Shown: positions 1-7,982 of the stretch, one piece after another
Position numbering within the stretch: position 1 is the stretch's first letter
Layout of the letters: every line of letters starts with the position of its first letter
From: Candidatus Flexifilum affinis
GTDB taxonomy: Bacteria; Chloroflexota; Anaerolineae; Aggregatilineales; Phototrophicaceae
Reading direction: 5' to 3'
Length of the DNA: 64,000 nt
Assembly (NCBI GenBank): GCA_016713325.1
Contig: JADJPJ010000016.1
Span: 1 to 64,000, forward strand
Program-made: the position numbers and the translations under genes
Notes under the pieces: generated by a model
Told to the model about the DNA's origin: nothing
The model's input: only the letters and a program-made list of their open reading frames with translations
The model's database searches: none

Positions 1-92
1 AGCCCATCCAGCATCGTGTTCGAAGCACAGGCGGCGATGCCGAGGCACAGGCTGCATGCGAGAAGAAGGAACATCCGGCGGCGCGGCTTCAA
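1..92 (-). CDS. Lipoprotein, N-terminal part only (runs off window edge)
   Basis: The minus strand at the left edge encodes a lysine/arginine-rich n-region, a hydrophobic stretch and a lipobox ending Ile-Ala-Ala-Cys, the hallmark of a bacterial lipoprotein signal peptide cut by signal peptidase II. I place the start at TTG (90-92) because an AAGGTG Shine-Dalgarno sequence lies just upstream. GTG at 101 and ATG at 74 are in the same frame and cannot be excluded. The mature protein lies outside the window, so its function is unknown. It is divergent from the MerR gene. Confidence 0.55.
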   Translation of the reverse strand, partial: MKPRRRMFLLLACSLCLGIAACASNTMLDG

Positions 93-247
93 TGTGAACA
101 CCTTATTGAAAAGAAAATCTGGGCGCTGCTCCTGTTGAGTGCGCCTCCAGGGCCAATATAGCCCTTGACCGATGGTCGCGCAACAGAGGTCAGGGACGCC
201 ATGCGGAACCAAACAACGTCCGTCAGAATTTGTCCGAAATTGGGGTC

Positions 248-285
248 TTGACTTAGAGTACGCTCTAAGATGTATAGTCCAAAGC
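248..285 (+). promoter_or_regulatory. MerR-type promoter with embedded operator
   Basis: The -35 box TTGACT (248-253) and -10 box TATAGT (273-278) are separated by 19 bp, the over-long spacing typical of MerR-controlled promoters. The spacer region holds a perfect inverted repeat, CTTAGAG (252-258) and CTCTAAG (263-269) with a 4-bp gap, as expected for a MerR dimer site. The -10 box ends only 7 bases before the ATG of the regulator gene, which predicts an essentially leaderless autoregulated transcript. Confidence 0.8.
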
Positions 286-729
286 ATGAACGCACAGCCA
301 GAAACACTCACCATTCAGCAGGTGGCCGAAGCCACCGGCCTGACCGAACACACGCTCCGCTACTATGAGCGTATCGGGCTGATCCACCCGATCCCCCGCG
401 CGGGCAACACCCACCGCCGCTACACCACCGACGACGTGGGCTGGATTCAGTTTCTGCTCAAGCTCCGCGCCATCGGTATGCCCATCCAGGACATGCAGCG
501 CTACGCGGAACTCCAGCGCCAGGGCGACGTGTCGCTGCCCGAGCGGGTGGCCATGCTCAAGGATCTCGAAACCTGCGTTGTGGCCCACATCGACGAACTC
601 CAGGAGCATCTGCGGCTGATTCGCTACAAGATCGAGATCTACGGCGACCTCTGCGAGCAGCAGGCGCGCCTTGAAGAACAGGCGCGCCTTGAACAACAGG
701 CGGAGGCGACCCTGGCCGACGCCCGCTGA
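286..729 (+). CDS. MerR family transcriptional regulator
   Basis: This 147-residue protein has the MerR winged-helix domain at about residues 8-76: a Thr-Ile-Gln-Gln-Val-Ala start, then the signature Thr-Leu-Arg-Tyr-Tyr-Glu-Arg-Ile-Gly-Leu. A dimerisation coiled coil and a Gln/Ala/Glu-rich tail follow. No cysteine cluster typical of metal sensors is seen, so it is closer to the MerR regulators of aldehyde or stress-responsive reductases. The start is ATG 286, because the promoter -10 box sits immediately upstream and an upstream in-frame extension would lie inside the promoter. An aldo/keto reductase gene follows about 0.8 kb downstream on the same strand and is a plausible target, though no second copy of the operator is visible before it. 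Confidence 0.88.
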   Translation: MNAQPETLTIQQVAEATGLTEHTLRYYERIGLIHPIPRAGNTHRRYTTDDVGWIQFLLKLRAIGMPIQDMQRYAELQRQGDVSLPERVAMLKDLETCVVAHIDELQEHLRLIRYKIEIYGDLCEQQARLEEQARLEQQAEATLADAR

Positions 730-749
730 ATCATTCGGCTCGCTGACCT

Positions 750-776
750 GTAAGGACGAGGCCTCGTCCGCATCCG
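750..776. repeat. GTAGGG-class palindromic intergenic element
   Basis: A GTAAGGAC left flank is followed by a palindrome built on GACGAGGCCTCGTC and the tail CGCATCCG. It belongs to the dispersed self-complementary element family seen at many sites in this window, and it lies at the left end of the small-gene duplication. Confidence 0.5.
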
Positions 777-840
777 TTCGGCTCTATCACATTCGTTTTT
801 CACCCGGCTCATCTGCAACCAGAGTGGAGAGGAAATCCTC

Positions 841-1080
841 ATGTATGGTGTCGTTGGGGCAGATATTGCCCAGGAAATTGCGCTGCTGGTCGGCGAGTGG
901 CACGAGCGCCGCCTCAAGGCCGCCCTCGAAAACGGGAACGTCGACCCCGTCCATCCGGTCGCCCGCACCCGCGCCCTGCGCCGCCGCGTCGGCATCCTGC
1001 TGATCCGCGCCGGCCAGCGTCTGCAATCCGAGGTCGAAACCGTGCTCCATAATCCTGCGCCCTGCGTCGACAACTGCTAG
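841..1080 (+). CDS. Small conserved-looking protein, copy A
   Basis: A 79-residue basic, helical protein of unknown function with no signal peptide or membrane segment. The C-terminal half is Arg-rich (Arg-Thr-Arg-Ala-Leu-Arg-Arg-Arg followed by an amphipathic helix ending Arg-Ala-Gly-Gln-Arg-Leu-Gln). ATG 841 is preceded by GAGAGGAAA at good spacing. A paralogue at 1237-1476 keeps about two thirds of the residues. Conservation of both frame and ribosome-binding site after duplication argues that it is a real gene. Confidence 0.65.
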   Translation: MYGVVGADIAQEIALLVGEWHERRLKAALENGNVDPVHPVARTRALRRRVGILLIRAGQRLQSEVETVLHNPAPCVDNC

Positions 1081-1100
1081 GCTCAACCCACAGCCTCCGC

Positions 1101-1169
1101 TGGGCTGGCGAGACGCCTGTCGGCTGCGACGAAGTGGACGCCGAGGAGTCGATCCGCGCCTTCCGTCGC
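1101..1169 (+). pseudogene. Remnant of an aldo/keto reductase gene
   Basis: These 69 bases match 1646-1714 inside the intact reductase with about a dozen mismatches, mostly at third codon positions. The remnant still reads Trp-Ala-Gly-Glu-Thr-Pro-Val-Gly and Glu-Glu-Ser-Ile-Arg-Ala in frame, against the same motifs in the intact gene. It has no start or stop of its own. It is best explained as debris of a duplicated reductase gene deleted around this segment. Confidence 0.75.
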
Positions 1170-1236
1170 ATCCGTCCGGCCCATTTCAATGAGTTTTCAC
1201 CCGCTCATCTGGAACAAGAGTGGAGAGGAAATCCGT

Positions 1237-1476
1237 ATGCATGGTGTCGTTGGAGCAGTAATCCCCCAGCAGATGGCGCTGTTGGTCCGCGAGTGGCATG
1301 AACAGCGCCTGAAGGCCGTCCTTGAAGCGCAGGAATTCGACCCGGTCCGCCCGAGTTCCCGGACCCGCGCGCTGCGCCGCCGCATCGGCGCCCTGTTGAT
1401 CCGCGCCGGCCAGCGTCTGCAATCCGAGGTCGATACCGCCCGCCATAACCCTGCGCCCTGCGTCGAAAACGGCTGA
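1237..1476 (+). CDS. Small conserved-looking protein, copy B
   Basis: A 79-residue paralogue of the protein at 841-1080, alignable end to end from Met-(Tyr/His)-Gly-Val-Val-Gly to the C-terminal Asn-Pro-Ala-Pro-Cys-Val motif. I start at ATG 1237 because this aligns with copy A and follows GAGAGGAAATCC. A longer frame from 1189 lacks support. No family was recognised. It sits just upstream of the reductase gene, with 79 bases between. Confidence 0.65.
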   Translation: MHGVVGAVIPQQMALLVREWHEQRLKAVLEAQEFDPVRPSSRTRALRRRIGALLIRAGQRLQSEVDTARHNPAPCVENG

Positions 1477-1555
1477 TTTCCACCAGGCGCCTGCGCACGG
1501 GTGCGGGGCCTCCGACTGCGCTAGAATCACCATCGCTTCTAAAGGAGATATGACC

Positions 1556-2563
1556 ATGTCTGAACCAATGATGCGCAAACTTGGGCGCTCGGGCATTCCC
1601 GTCAGCGCTGTGGGATTGGGCTGCTGGGCCATCGGTGGGCCGTTCTGGGCCGGCGAGACACCCGTGGGCTGGGGAGAAGTCGACGACGAGGAGTCGATCC
1701 GCGCCCTCCGCCGTGGGCTGGATCTCGGCGTCACGTTCATCGACACCTCTGACGTCTACGGCACGGGTCACAGCGAGCAGGTGATCGCCCGCGCCATCGA
1801 GGGCCGCCGCCACGAGGTGGTGATCGCCACCAAGTTCGGCAACGTCTTCGACCCGGCCGCCCGCCAGATCACCGGATCCGACGCCTCGCCGGAGCACATC
1901 CGCCGCGCCTGCGAGGACTCGTTGCGCCGGCTGAAGGTGGACGTCATCGACCTGTACCAGTTCCATCTCAACGGCTACCCGGCGGAACAGGCCGGTGAGG
2001 TGCGCGAGACGCTGGAGGGCCTGGTCGCCGCCGGCAAGATTCGCGCCTATGGCTGGAGCACCGACTTCCCCGAGCGGGCGCGCGTCTTCGCCGAGGGGCC
2101 GCACTGCACCGCCGTGCAGCTCCAACTGAACGTGCTGGACGACAACCCGGCAGTGATCGCCGTGTGCGAGGAGCACGATCTGGCGGCCATCAACCGGGGG
2201 CCGCTGGCCATGGGGCTGCTGACCGGCAAGTTCAGCGCCGGCTCACGCCTCGGCGCCGACGACGTGCGCGGCGAGCACAGCCCGGACTGGATGAAGTACT
2301 TCAAGGATGGGAAGCCGAACCCGGACTGGCTGCGCCAGCTCGACGGCATCCGCGACATCCTGACCAGCGGCGGGCGCACTCTGGCGCAGGGTGCGCTGGC
2401 CTGGCTGTGGGCGCGCAGCCCGCAGACTCTGCCCATCCCCGGCTTCCGCACCGTCGCCCAGGTCGAGGAGAACGCCGGGGCCATGGCCTTCGGCCCGCTC
2501 ACACCGGATCAGATGCGTGACATCGAGACCCTGCTCGGCCGCCCCATCCCGGCCCATTCGTAG
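1556..2563 (+). CDS. Aldo/keto reductase
   Basis: A 335-residue cytoplasmic NADP(H)-dependent oxidoreductase of the AKR superfamily, predicted (beta/alpha)8 barrel. Visible catalytic tetrad elements are Asp and Tyr in Thr-Ser-Asp-Val-Tyr-Gly (residues 64-69), Lys in Ala-Thr-Lys-Phe-Gly, and His in Tyr-Gln-Phe-His. The C-terminal cofactor-binding region contains Pro-Ile-Pro-Gly-Phe-Arg. The start is ATG 1556 rather than 1550, because AAAGGAGA (1541-1548) lies at normal spacing only from 1556. Substrate is unknown; the family acts on aldehydes and ketones. The MerR gene upstream suggests induction by an electrophile or aldehyde (inference). Confidence 0.92.
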   Translation: MSEPMMRKLGRSGIPVSAVGLGCWAIGGPFWAGETPVGWGEVDDEESIRALRRGLDLGVTFIDTSDVYGTGHSEQVIARAIEGRRHEVVIATKFGNVFDPAARQITGSDASPEHIRRACEDSLRRLKVDVIDLYQFHLNGYPAEQAGEVRETLEGLVAAGKIRAYGWSTDFPERARVFAEGPHCTAVQLQLNVLDDNPAVIAVCEEHDLAAINRGPLAMGLLTGKFSAGSRLGADDVRGEHSPDWMKYFKDGKPNPDWLRQLDGIRDILTSGGRTLAQGALAWLWARSPQTLPIPGFRTVAQVEENAGAMAFGPLTPDQMRDIETLLGRPIPAHS

Positions 2564-2575
2564 GGAGAGGCCTGT

Positions 2576-5500
2576 TTATAAGGGACATGTCGGCGTGTCG
2601 TCCGCGATTTCATACTGGGCGCGTTCTTCCGGTGTGAAATCGCGTATCAGGCGCGCGCAGACAGTATGGATAGTCTCGTCAACACCGGTGTCGAAGAAAT
2701 GGACTTTCCCATCGTCGCCGAGAAGAATGATGGTCGCAGCGTCGGCGGTGAAGTTCGTGTACTGCGGGGTGAACGGCAATGTGATCCGACGGATTTCCTG
2801 TCCCGTTTCGACGTTCCAGAGGCGCACCGTTTTGTCGAAACTGCTGGTGACTAACCAGTCACCGTCGTGAGAAAAAGCACTGCTGAAGACAATGTCCTGG
2901 TGGCCAATCAGCTCGTGGAGCAGCTCGCCCGAGCGCAGATCCCAGAGTGCGCTGACCACATTTCCGCCAGTGAAAAATGTCTGACTGTCCGGGGAAAACG
3001 CGTTGAAATGACCGACACTGAAGCTGTTCACAATATGGAAAGTGTGAAGTTCCTCACCCGTCACGGCATCGATCACCCTGAACAGCCGATCGGGTGTCGT
3101 CTGAGCCAATAGGTATTGACCATTCGGGGAGAGCATCGCGGCGACGACCCCACTGGGGGTTGGATAGCGTCTCACCTCCTCCCCTGAAGCAATACTCCAG
3201 ACAATGACCCCGCCAGACCAATCAGCGTCCCCTTCATGTGCGCTGATCACAACCTCCGAAAAGACTTCGATCCAGTTGATAGGCGTGCCGACATCTACCA
3301 CTCCTGCGAGCTGCGGAAAGTCCCGCATGAGCGAGCCATCCGCCATGTTCCAGACCTGCACCTGATCGGAGGCGGTGAGGAGGAGACTGCTATCAGGAGA
3401 GAAGCCGGCATGCCAGATCGGCGCGCTGCCCGCCTGTAACCTGTGGACAAGCTCACCCGTCATCAGATCCCAGACCATCGTCGTGCCATCGTCTCGACTT
3501 GTCGCCATGCGCGTTCCATCAGGCGAAACAAGCAGATAGGTCAGGTCGTGATTCTCAATGTCCAGATTCGGGAGCACGGCTGGCGGCGCAAGTTCCCAGA
3601 GGAGCGCCCGCTGGTCAAAGCTGCCGCTCAAGACGAAGCGACCGTCCGGCGAAAAATCGACGATTCGGACTGGCAGCGTGTGACCCGTAAAACGCCGCAG
3701 TTCGGCGCCGGTCTGAACATTCCAGACGCGAACGCTGGAGTCGGCGCCTCCGGTCACCAGCAGTTGGTTATCCGATGAGAACGCCATCGAAATCACTTCG
3801 CCCTGGGCATCGGCGGGCAAGCTGTGGATCAGCTCTCCGGTGCTCAAGTCCCACAGGTCAACTGCCCCATCATCTTCCGTAATGGCAAAGATGCGGTTGT
3901 CGGAAGAGAAGGCGAAATTCTCGAACTGGGATGAGATCGGAAAACTGAGGATTTCCTCTCCTGTATCGACCCTGCGGAGATGCACCAGACCTTCGTCGAG
4001 AGGAACATCGACGAACAACGTTCCGTCAGGCGAGTAACCCGGCGTTTCGGGGCGGCGCCAGACCTGCGGCCCGGGGATCGTATGGAGGACGTCGCCGGTC
4101 GCGAGGTCGAGCATGTAGCTCTCGGCACGCTCTTCCGAAAAAACAAACAGCTCTTGACCATCGGCTGAAAAGATGCCGCCGTTGCCTTCGCTAAAGCGCT
4201 TCAGTTCCTCCCCGCTTTCCACATCCCACAGGCGCATCGTATGATCATGACGGCTGCCCGTCAGAATGGTTTGACCGTCCGGTGAGAACACCGCCGAATT
4301 GATGTCCTGCATATCGCCGGAAAATTGGCGGACTTCCCGCCCGGTCTGGACCTCCCAGAGTCGCACCGTGCTGTCGCCGCTGCCGGTCAGGATGTAGCGA
4401 CCATCAGGGGAGTAATCGACCGCCTTGATCCGATCGGTGTGCCCGACAAATCCGCGTACCGGATATTCCAGGAGCGCGGCGGCAACCAACGCGGCATCGC
4501 CCTGCGGCGTGTACTGATGACGCATCGAGCGAATGGCGAGCAGCGCCGCCAGTTCAGTGCTGGTGTTTTCCCGCAATGCACTCCCCGACTCGGCGGCGAG
4601 TCGCTGCGCTTCGGCACGCTGAAAACTCGCCTGAGCAACATTGCTCTGATTCACGGCAACGCCCGTCAAACCAAATGCGCCTAAGGTCGCCAGCAGCAGG
4701 ACGACGACCAGCGCTCGCAGCCAGGTACGAGAGCGGTGTTCCAGGCGACGTTCGTTTGCCTGCCGTTCCGCTTCGATCTGCTCTGTACGCCGGCGTTCCA
4801 CTAAACTCGCATCGAGATAGTCGCGCTCGACCGTCGTCAGCGCGAGGTCCGTATCAGAAGCCCAGTTCTCGAACTGCGCCAACCGTACCCCTGAGGCCAG
4901 AAAACTGCGATCCCCACCCACATTCCACTCGACAGTTGCCTGGGCAAGCCGGCGCTGCAGACGAATATCTTCACGGCTGACCGTCAACCATGCGAGCAGT
5001 TGGCCCCACTGGCGCACCAATGCCTCATGCGCGATCTCAACCGTTGGTGTATGAGTCACAGGATCCCGGTCGAGCGTAAGCAGACGGTAATCGGCAAAGG
5101 CGCTGATGACATCCTCCATCGAACCTTCTGCGCCAAGTGCGGTCAATTCGCCAAGGAGCGTGCGGCGGCGAGTGTCTTCTGTCCCTTCGCCGAGTGTGAC
5201 CAGCCGCAGAAATAACTGACGGGCCAGCCGCTGATCTGCGCCATTCAGGTGCCTGTACACCTCGTCTGCTCGACGGGTGAGCGCGCCCGATACACCACCG
5301 GTCGCATGGTAGGCATCCAGCGTCAGAGTCAGTCCTTCGCGTTGCTCGAATAACTCGGTCAGCGCATATTGCAGGAGTGGCAGCATTCCGGGCTGTTCAC
5401 CCACGTCATTAATGATGGTCGCGGTCAGTCCTGTCTCCAGATGTACGCCGCAACGCTCTACGGGAGCGATAATGGCCTGCTCCAACTCACGTGGACTCAG

Positions 5501-7237
5501 CGGAACGACCACCTCGGTATTGCTGCGCACGAGCTCCGCCAGGCGTGGGTAGAGCAGCGGACGGTCATAAAAATCGGCACGCAGAGTCAGGATGATATGC
5601 GTTCGTCCGCGCGGATCGCCCACCGCCGAAAGCAGATTATTGATGAAGTGCGCGCGCATTTCTTCGTCTTCAACCAGGACAAACAGCTCTTCGAACTGGT
5701 CAATGACGAGAACCAGCTCGGTACTCGGATCAACGGGAAGGATACGTTTGGCGGCGCGCACCAATCCGCGTCGATCCTTGCGCAGTTGATCGAGCAGACC
5801 TGGTATCGGGTTGACGGACGTGCGCAGCAGCGCCGCCTCCAATTCTTCAAAGGGATGGCTCCCCGGCATCATTTCGGCAATGAACGGATGCTGTAGCGTC
5901 GCCAATGTACCCTGGCGCAGTGCCGGAAGGAGACCGGCTTTGATCAGACTGGATTTGCCACTGCCACTGGGTCCGACCACTGCGAGAAAGCGCGCACCTT
6001 CCTCCTGCTCCGAAAGGCGGTTGAGCAACCGTTCAATCATCGCAGCCCGACCAAAGAAGTCAGGCGCGTCGGCTTCCTGAAAAGCGCGCAGCCCTTTGTA
6101 AGGGTTCATCGGCTCTTGGATGGGTATGGCAGCTTTCGGGTGGATTGGCGCGATGTCAGCAGCGGCTCCAGGTGCAGGTCTTCCGTCAGCCTGTTCCACC
6201 AGCCCGAGATTCTGCGCTCGCTCAATCGCCTGATGACGACTGTGGGAGTCGAGTTTCTGATAGATCTGTTTGACGTACCACTTGACCGTACCCGGCGAAA
6301 GGACTAACCGTTCGGCGATCTGTTCGTTGGCCAGGCCGAGAACCATCAGGCGCAGCACGTCGAGCTCTCGCTCGGTCAAGGGATCGGCAAGCGGCTGACG
6401 GGCAAGTCGCTGGGAGACGGTGGGGAGAGCCGCTCGGAAGGCAGCGGCAAAGCGAAGTGCGTTCGCATAGCGCTGTGCCGGGTCTTTGGCGGTCGCCGTC
6501 TGCAGCACTCCATCCAGCGCCGCAGGAAGCTGAGCGCGATGCTCGCCTAATGAGGGCAGCGGGGTCGTCAGGTGTCTGTCGATATAGTCATCGGGGGTCG
6601 TGGCATCCCGATAGGCACTTTCCCCTGTCAAAAGCTCGTAAAGGACGTAGCCAAGGCTGTAAATATCGGTGCGCGCTGTGACCGGCTCGTTCCTGATCTG
6701 TTCAGGGGAGCGATAGGCTGGCGTGCCACTCATTCCCTGGCTATCGGCCGAGTTGCGCAAGCTGAGGTCTCGGGCAATGCTGAAATCAGCCAGATAGGCA
6801 TTTTCGTCCTCGTCCAGGAGGATGTTTTCCGGTTTGATGTCCCGATGGATGACGTTGTCGCGGTGAGCAACCGTCAGCGCCGCCGCGACCTGGTCCAGAA
6901 AACGTGCGGTCGCGGTTGGCGACCATACGCCGCGCTCCATGGCAGAGCGCAGGTTCGCAGGCAGCCAGCGCATCACCAGATACGCGCCGGCCGGGTCACG
7001 CCAGTAGTCGAACATAGGGACGATATGCGGATGTTCCAGACGCGCCACAAGCTGCGCTTCCACCTCGAAGCGGCGGACAAAATCTGGCTCGTTGGCATAC
7101 TGGGGAAGAATCACCTTGACCGCGACCTCACGCCCTACGGAGGTCTGGTAAGCACGATATACCACCCCGGAGCTACCCGCTCCGACCCGTTCTCTGAGTT
7201 CATAGCCTGTCACTGACGGCTTTGGACTTCCTACCAT
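2576..7237 (-). CDS. Ser/Thr kinase - LuxR HTH - STAND ATPase - TM - WD40 protein
   Basis: A 1553-residue multidomain signalling protein. Residues about 10-270 form a Hanks-type kinase with a Gly-rich loop, His-Arg-Asp-Ile-Lys-Pro-Glu-Asn catalytic loop (about 131) and Ala-Asp-Phe-Ser in place of canonical Asp-Phe-Gly (about 151). Residues 286-345 are a LuxR/GerE HTH beginning Leu-Thr-Glu-Arg-Glu. Residues 385-760 are a STAND-type NTPase with Walker A Gly-Pro-Ser-Gly-Ser-Gly-Lys-Ser (about 422-429) and Walker B ending Val-Ile-Asp-Gln-Phe-Glu-Glu (about 510-517). A charged coiled coil leads to one transmembrane segment (about 840-862), followed by at least ten WD40 repeats to the C-terminus. 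ATG 7237 is chosen because GGTGAGG lies at proper distance; GTG 7249 overlaps that site. The gene is monocistronic and divergent from a small secreted gene. Confidence 0.93.
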   Translation of the reverse strand: MVGSPKPSVTGYELRERVGAGSSGVVYRAYQTSVGREVAVKVILPQYANEPDFVRRFEVEAQLVARLEHPHIVPMFDYWRDPAGAYLVMRWLPANLRSAMERGVWSPTATARFLDQVAAALTVAHRDNVIHRDIKPENILLDEDENAYLADFSIARDLSLRNSADSQGMSGTPAYRSPEQIRNEPVTARTDIYSLGYVLYELLTGESAYRDATTPDDYIDRHLTTPLPSLGEHRAQLPAALDGVLQTATAKDPAQRYANALRFAAAFRAALPTVSQRLARQPLADPLTERELDVLRLMVLGLANEQIAERLVLSPGTVKWYVKQIYQKLDSHSRHQAIERAQNLGLVEQADGRPAPGAAADIAPIHPKAAIPIQEPMNPYKGLRAFQEADAPDFFGRAAMIERLLNRLSEQEEGARFLAVVGPSGSGKSSLIKAGLLPALRQGTLATLQHPFIAEMMPGSHPFEELEAALLRTSVNPIPGLLDQLRKDRRGLVRAAKRILPVDPSTELVLVIDQFEELFVLVEDEEMRAHFINNLLSAVGDPRGRTHIILTLRADFYDRPLLYPRLAELVRSNTEVVVPLSPRELEQAIIAPVERCGVHLETGLTATIINDVGEQPGMLPLLQYALTELFEQREGLTLTLDAYHATGGVSGALTRRADEVYRHLNGADQRLARQLFLRLVTLGEGTEDTRRRTLLGELTALGAEGSMEDVISAFADYRLLTLDRDPVTHTPTVEIAHEALVRQWGQLLAWLTVSREDIRLQRRLAQATVEWNVGGDRSFLASGVRLAQFENWASDTDLALTTVERDYLDASLVERRRTEQIEAERQANERRLEHRSRTWLRALVVVLLLATLGAFGLTGVAVNQSNVAQASFQRAEAQRLAAESGSALRENTSTELAALLAIRSMRHQYTPQGDAALVAAALLEYPVRGFVGHTDRIKAVDYSPDGRYILTGSGDSTVRLWEVQTGREVRQFSGDMQDINSAVFSPDGQTILTGSRHDHTMRLWDVESGEELKRFSEGNGGIFSADGQELFVFSEERAESYMLDLATGDVLHTIPGPQVWRRPETPGYSPDGTLFVDVPLDEGLVHLRRVDTGEEILSFPISSQFENFAFSSDNRIFAITEDDGAVDLWDLSTGELIHSLPADAQGEVISMAFSSDNQLLVTGGADSSVRVWNVQTGAELRRFTGHTLPVRIVDFSPDGRFVLSGSFDQRALLWELAPPAVLPNLDIENHDLTYLLVSPDGTRMATSRDDGTTMVWDLMTGELVHRLQAGSAPIWHAGFSPDSSLLLTASDQVQVWNMADGSLMRDFPQLAGVVDVGTPINWIEVFSEVVISAHEGDADWSGGVIVWSIASGEEVRRYPTPSGVVAAMLSPNGQYLLAQTTPDRLFRVIDAVTGEELHTFHIVNSFSVGHFNAFSPDSQTFFTGGNVVSALWDLRSGELLHELIGHQDIVFSSAFSHDGDWLVTSSFDKTVRLWNVETGQEIRRITLPFTPQYTNFTADAATIILLGDDGKVHFFDTGVDETIHTVCARLIRDFTPEERAQYEIADDTPTCPL

Positions 7238-7345
7238 GCTCGACCTCACCTGCTGTTGTACGCACTCGTTTACCAGATTGTAGGAGCAGAAGCGGAATCG
7301 ATGCTCGCATGGGCTGCGGATTCACCCCTGATTCACCCCCCGCCA

Positions 7346-7362
7346 GGGAGAATATATTCCCC
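7346..7362. promoter_or_regulatory. Candidate operator between divergent genes
   Basis: An inverted repeat GAATATATTC is flanked by GGGA and CCCC in the 180-bp gap between the kinase gene and the divergent secreted gene. Just upstream is a direct repeat GATTCACCCC x2 (about 7319-7339). Either could be a regulator site controlling one or both genes; no regulator is identified. Confidence 0.3.
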
Positions 7363-7416
7363 CCATCTGCCTCTTAGAGTTGGCATTATCGAACAAAGAA
7401 GCGAAAGACGAGACCC

Positions 7417-7728
7417 ATGAACATGTCCAGAAACCGTGTCCCTTTGCTGGCAACTATCGCCATTCTTGTCTGGCTCATTGCCACCGCGACCACAATTCGC
7501 GCGGCTGGGATGATCGATACATGTCTGACCGATCCTGGTCAGGCGTACGTGCATTTTCAAAACGGACTGATCTCTCACTGGGAAAAAGCCCGCCATGATC
7601 CCGACATCCGATATGGCCAGGTCCTCGATCAGTATTTCGAGGCGGCACAGTGGGAGCGGAGCAGGTGGGACATCGCCCGTCATGATCCCGACGTCCGCTA
7701 TGGCCCGCGCCAATGTCCTCAACAGTGA
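7417..7728 (+). CDS. Small secreted protein with internal repeat
   Basis: A 103-residue protein with an N-terminal signal peptide (hydrophobic core about residues 9-24, likely cut after Ile-Arg-Ala-Ala). The mature part carries two copies of the motif Ala-Arg-His-Asp-Pro-Asp-(Ile/Val)-Arg-Tyr-Gly, at about residues 57-66 and 86-95. No known family was recognised. ATG 7417 lies 179 bases from the divergent kinase start. The stop codon overlaps the start of the next gene in a TGATG arrangement, so the two are probably translationally coupled. Confidence 0.6.
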   Translation: MNMSRNRVPLLATIAILVWLIATATTIRAAGMIDTCLTDPGQAYVHFQNGLISHWEKARHDPDIRYGQVLDQYFEAAQWERSRWDIARHDPDVRYGPRQCPQQ

Positions 7729-7982
7729 TGTTTGCCGCCAAGGAGCCAACCCATGAACAGTACGGAAAACTGGGTTATGGCCTGCTGCGCCGCCAGGAGA
7801 GAATGCGCGAAGTCGAAGTGCGGAATCTTGCCCACCTGGCCAGCGAGTCGCCCAGCCCCGATCAGCCTCATCGCCTTGTGCGCCTGCTGCGCGCGATGAT
7901 CCTCGCCATAAGGGCGCGCCGCTGGGCTGAGCGTCCCTACGAAGGGCATGTGGCGGAGGTGGCTAGGCGGTCGTTGAGGTAG
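7728..7982 (+). CDS. Small basic protein, coupled to the secreted protein
   Basis: An 84-residue Arg-rich protein with no signal peptide. Its ATG at 7728 overlaps the upstream stop (TGATG), which supports translational coupling. The region Pro-Asp-Gln-Pro-His-Arg-Leu-Val-Arg-Leu-Leu-Arg-Ala is a plausible amphipathic helix. The last 46 bases overlap the convergent TPR gene. A different-frame ATG at 7753 has a better ribosome-binding site (AAGGAG) but gives a 48-residue Cys-rich product that looks like a shadow. The call is tentative. Confidence 0.45.
   Translation: MFAAKEPTHEQYGKLGYGLLRRQERMREVEVRNLAHLASESPSPDQPHRLVRLLRAMILAIRARRWAERPYEGHVAEVARRSLR

Larger units (their letters stand above)
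772..1476 (+). repeat. Tandem duplication of small gene plus upstream region
   Basis: Two related copies are visible: copy A about 772-1080 and copy B about 1163-1476. Similarity covers about 65 bases of upstream sequence as well as the coding part. It includes the tail CGCATCCG, the segment around TTTTCACCC..CTCATCTG and the shared ribosome-binding region GAGTGGAGAGGAAATCC. The stretch between the copies holds a fragment of the neighbouring aldo/keto reductase gene, so the duplicated unit was originally small gene plus reductase. Confidence 0.75.

Noticed and set aside
1205..2176. Minus-strand open frame of 323 codons across the small gene and reductase
   Set aside because: It lies antisense to two supported genes; GC-rich DNA generates such shadow frames.
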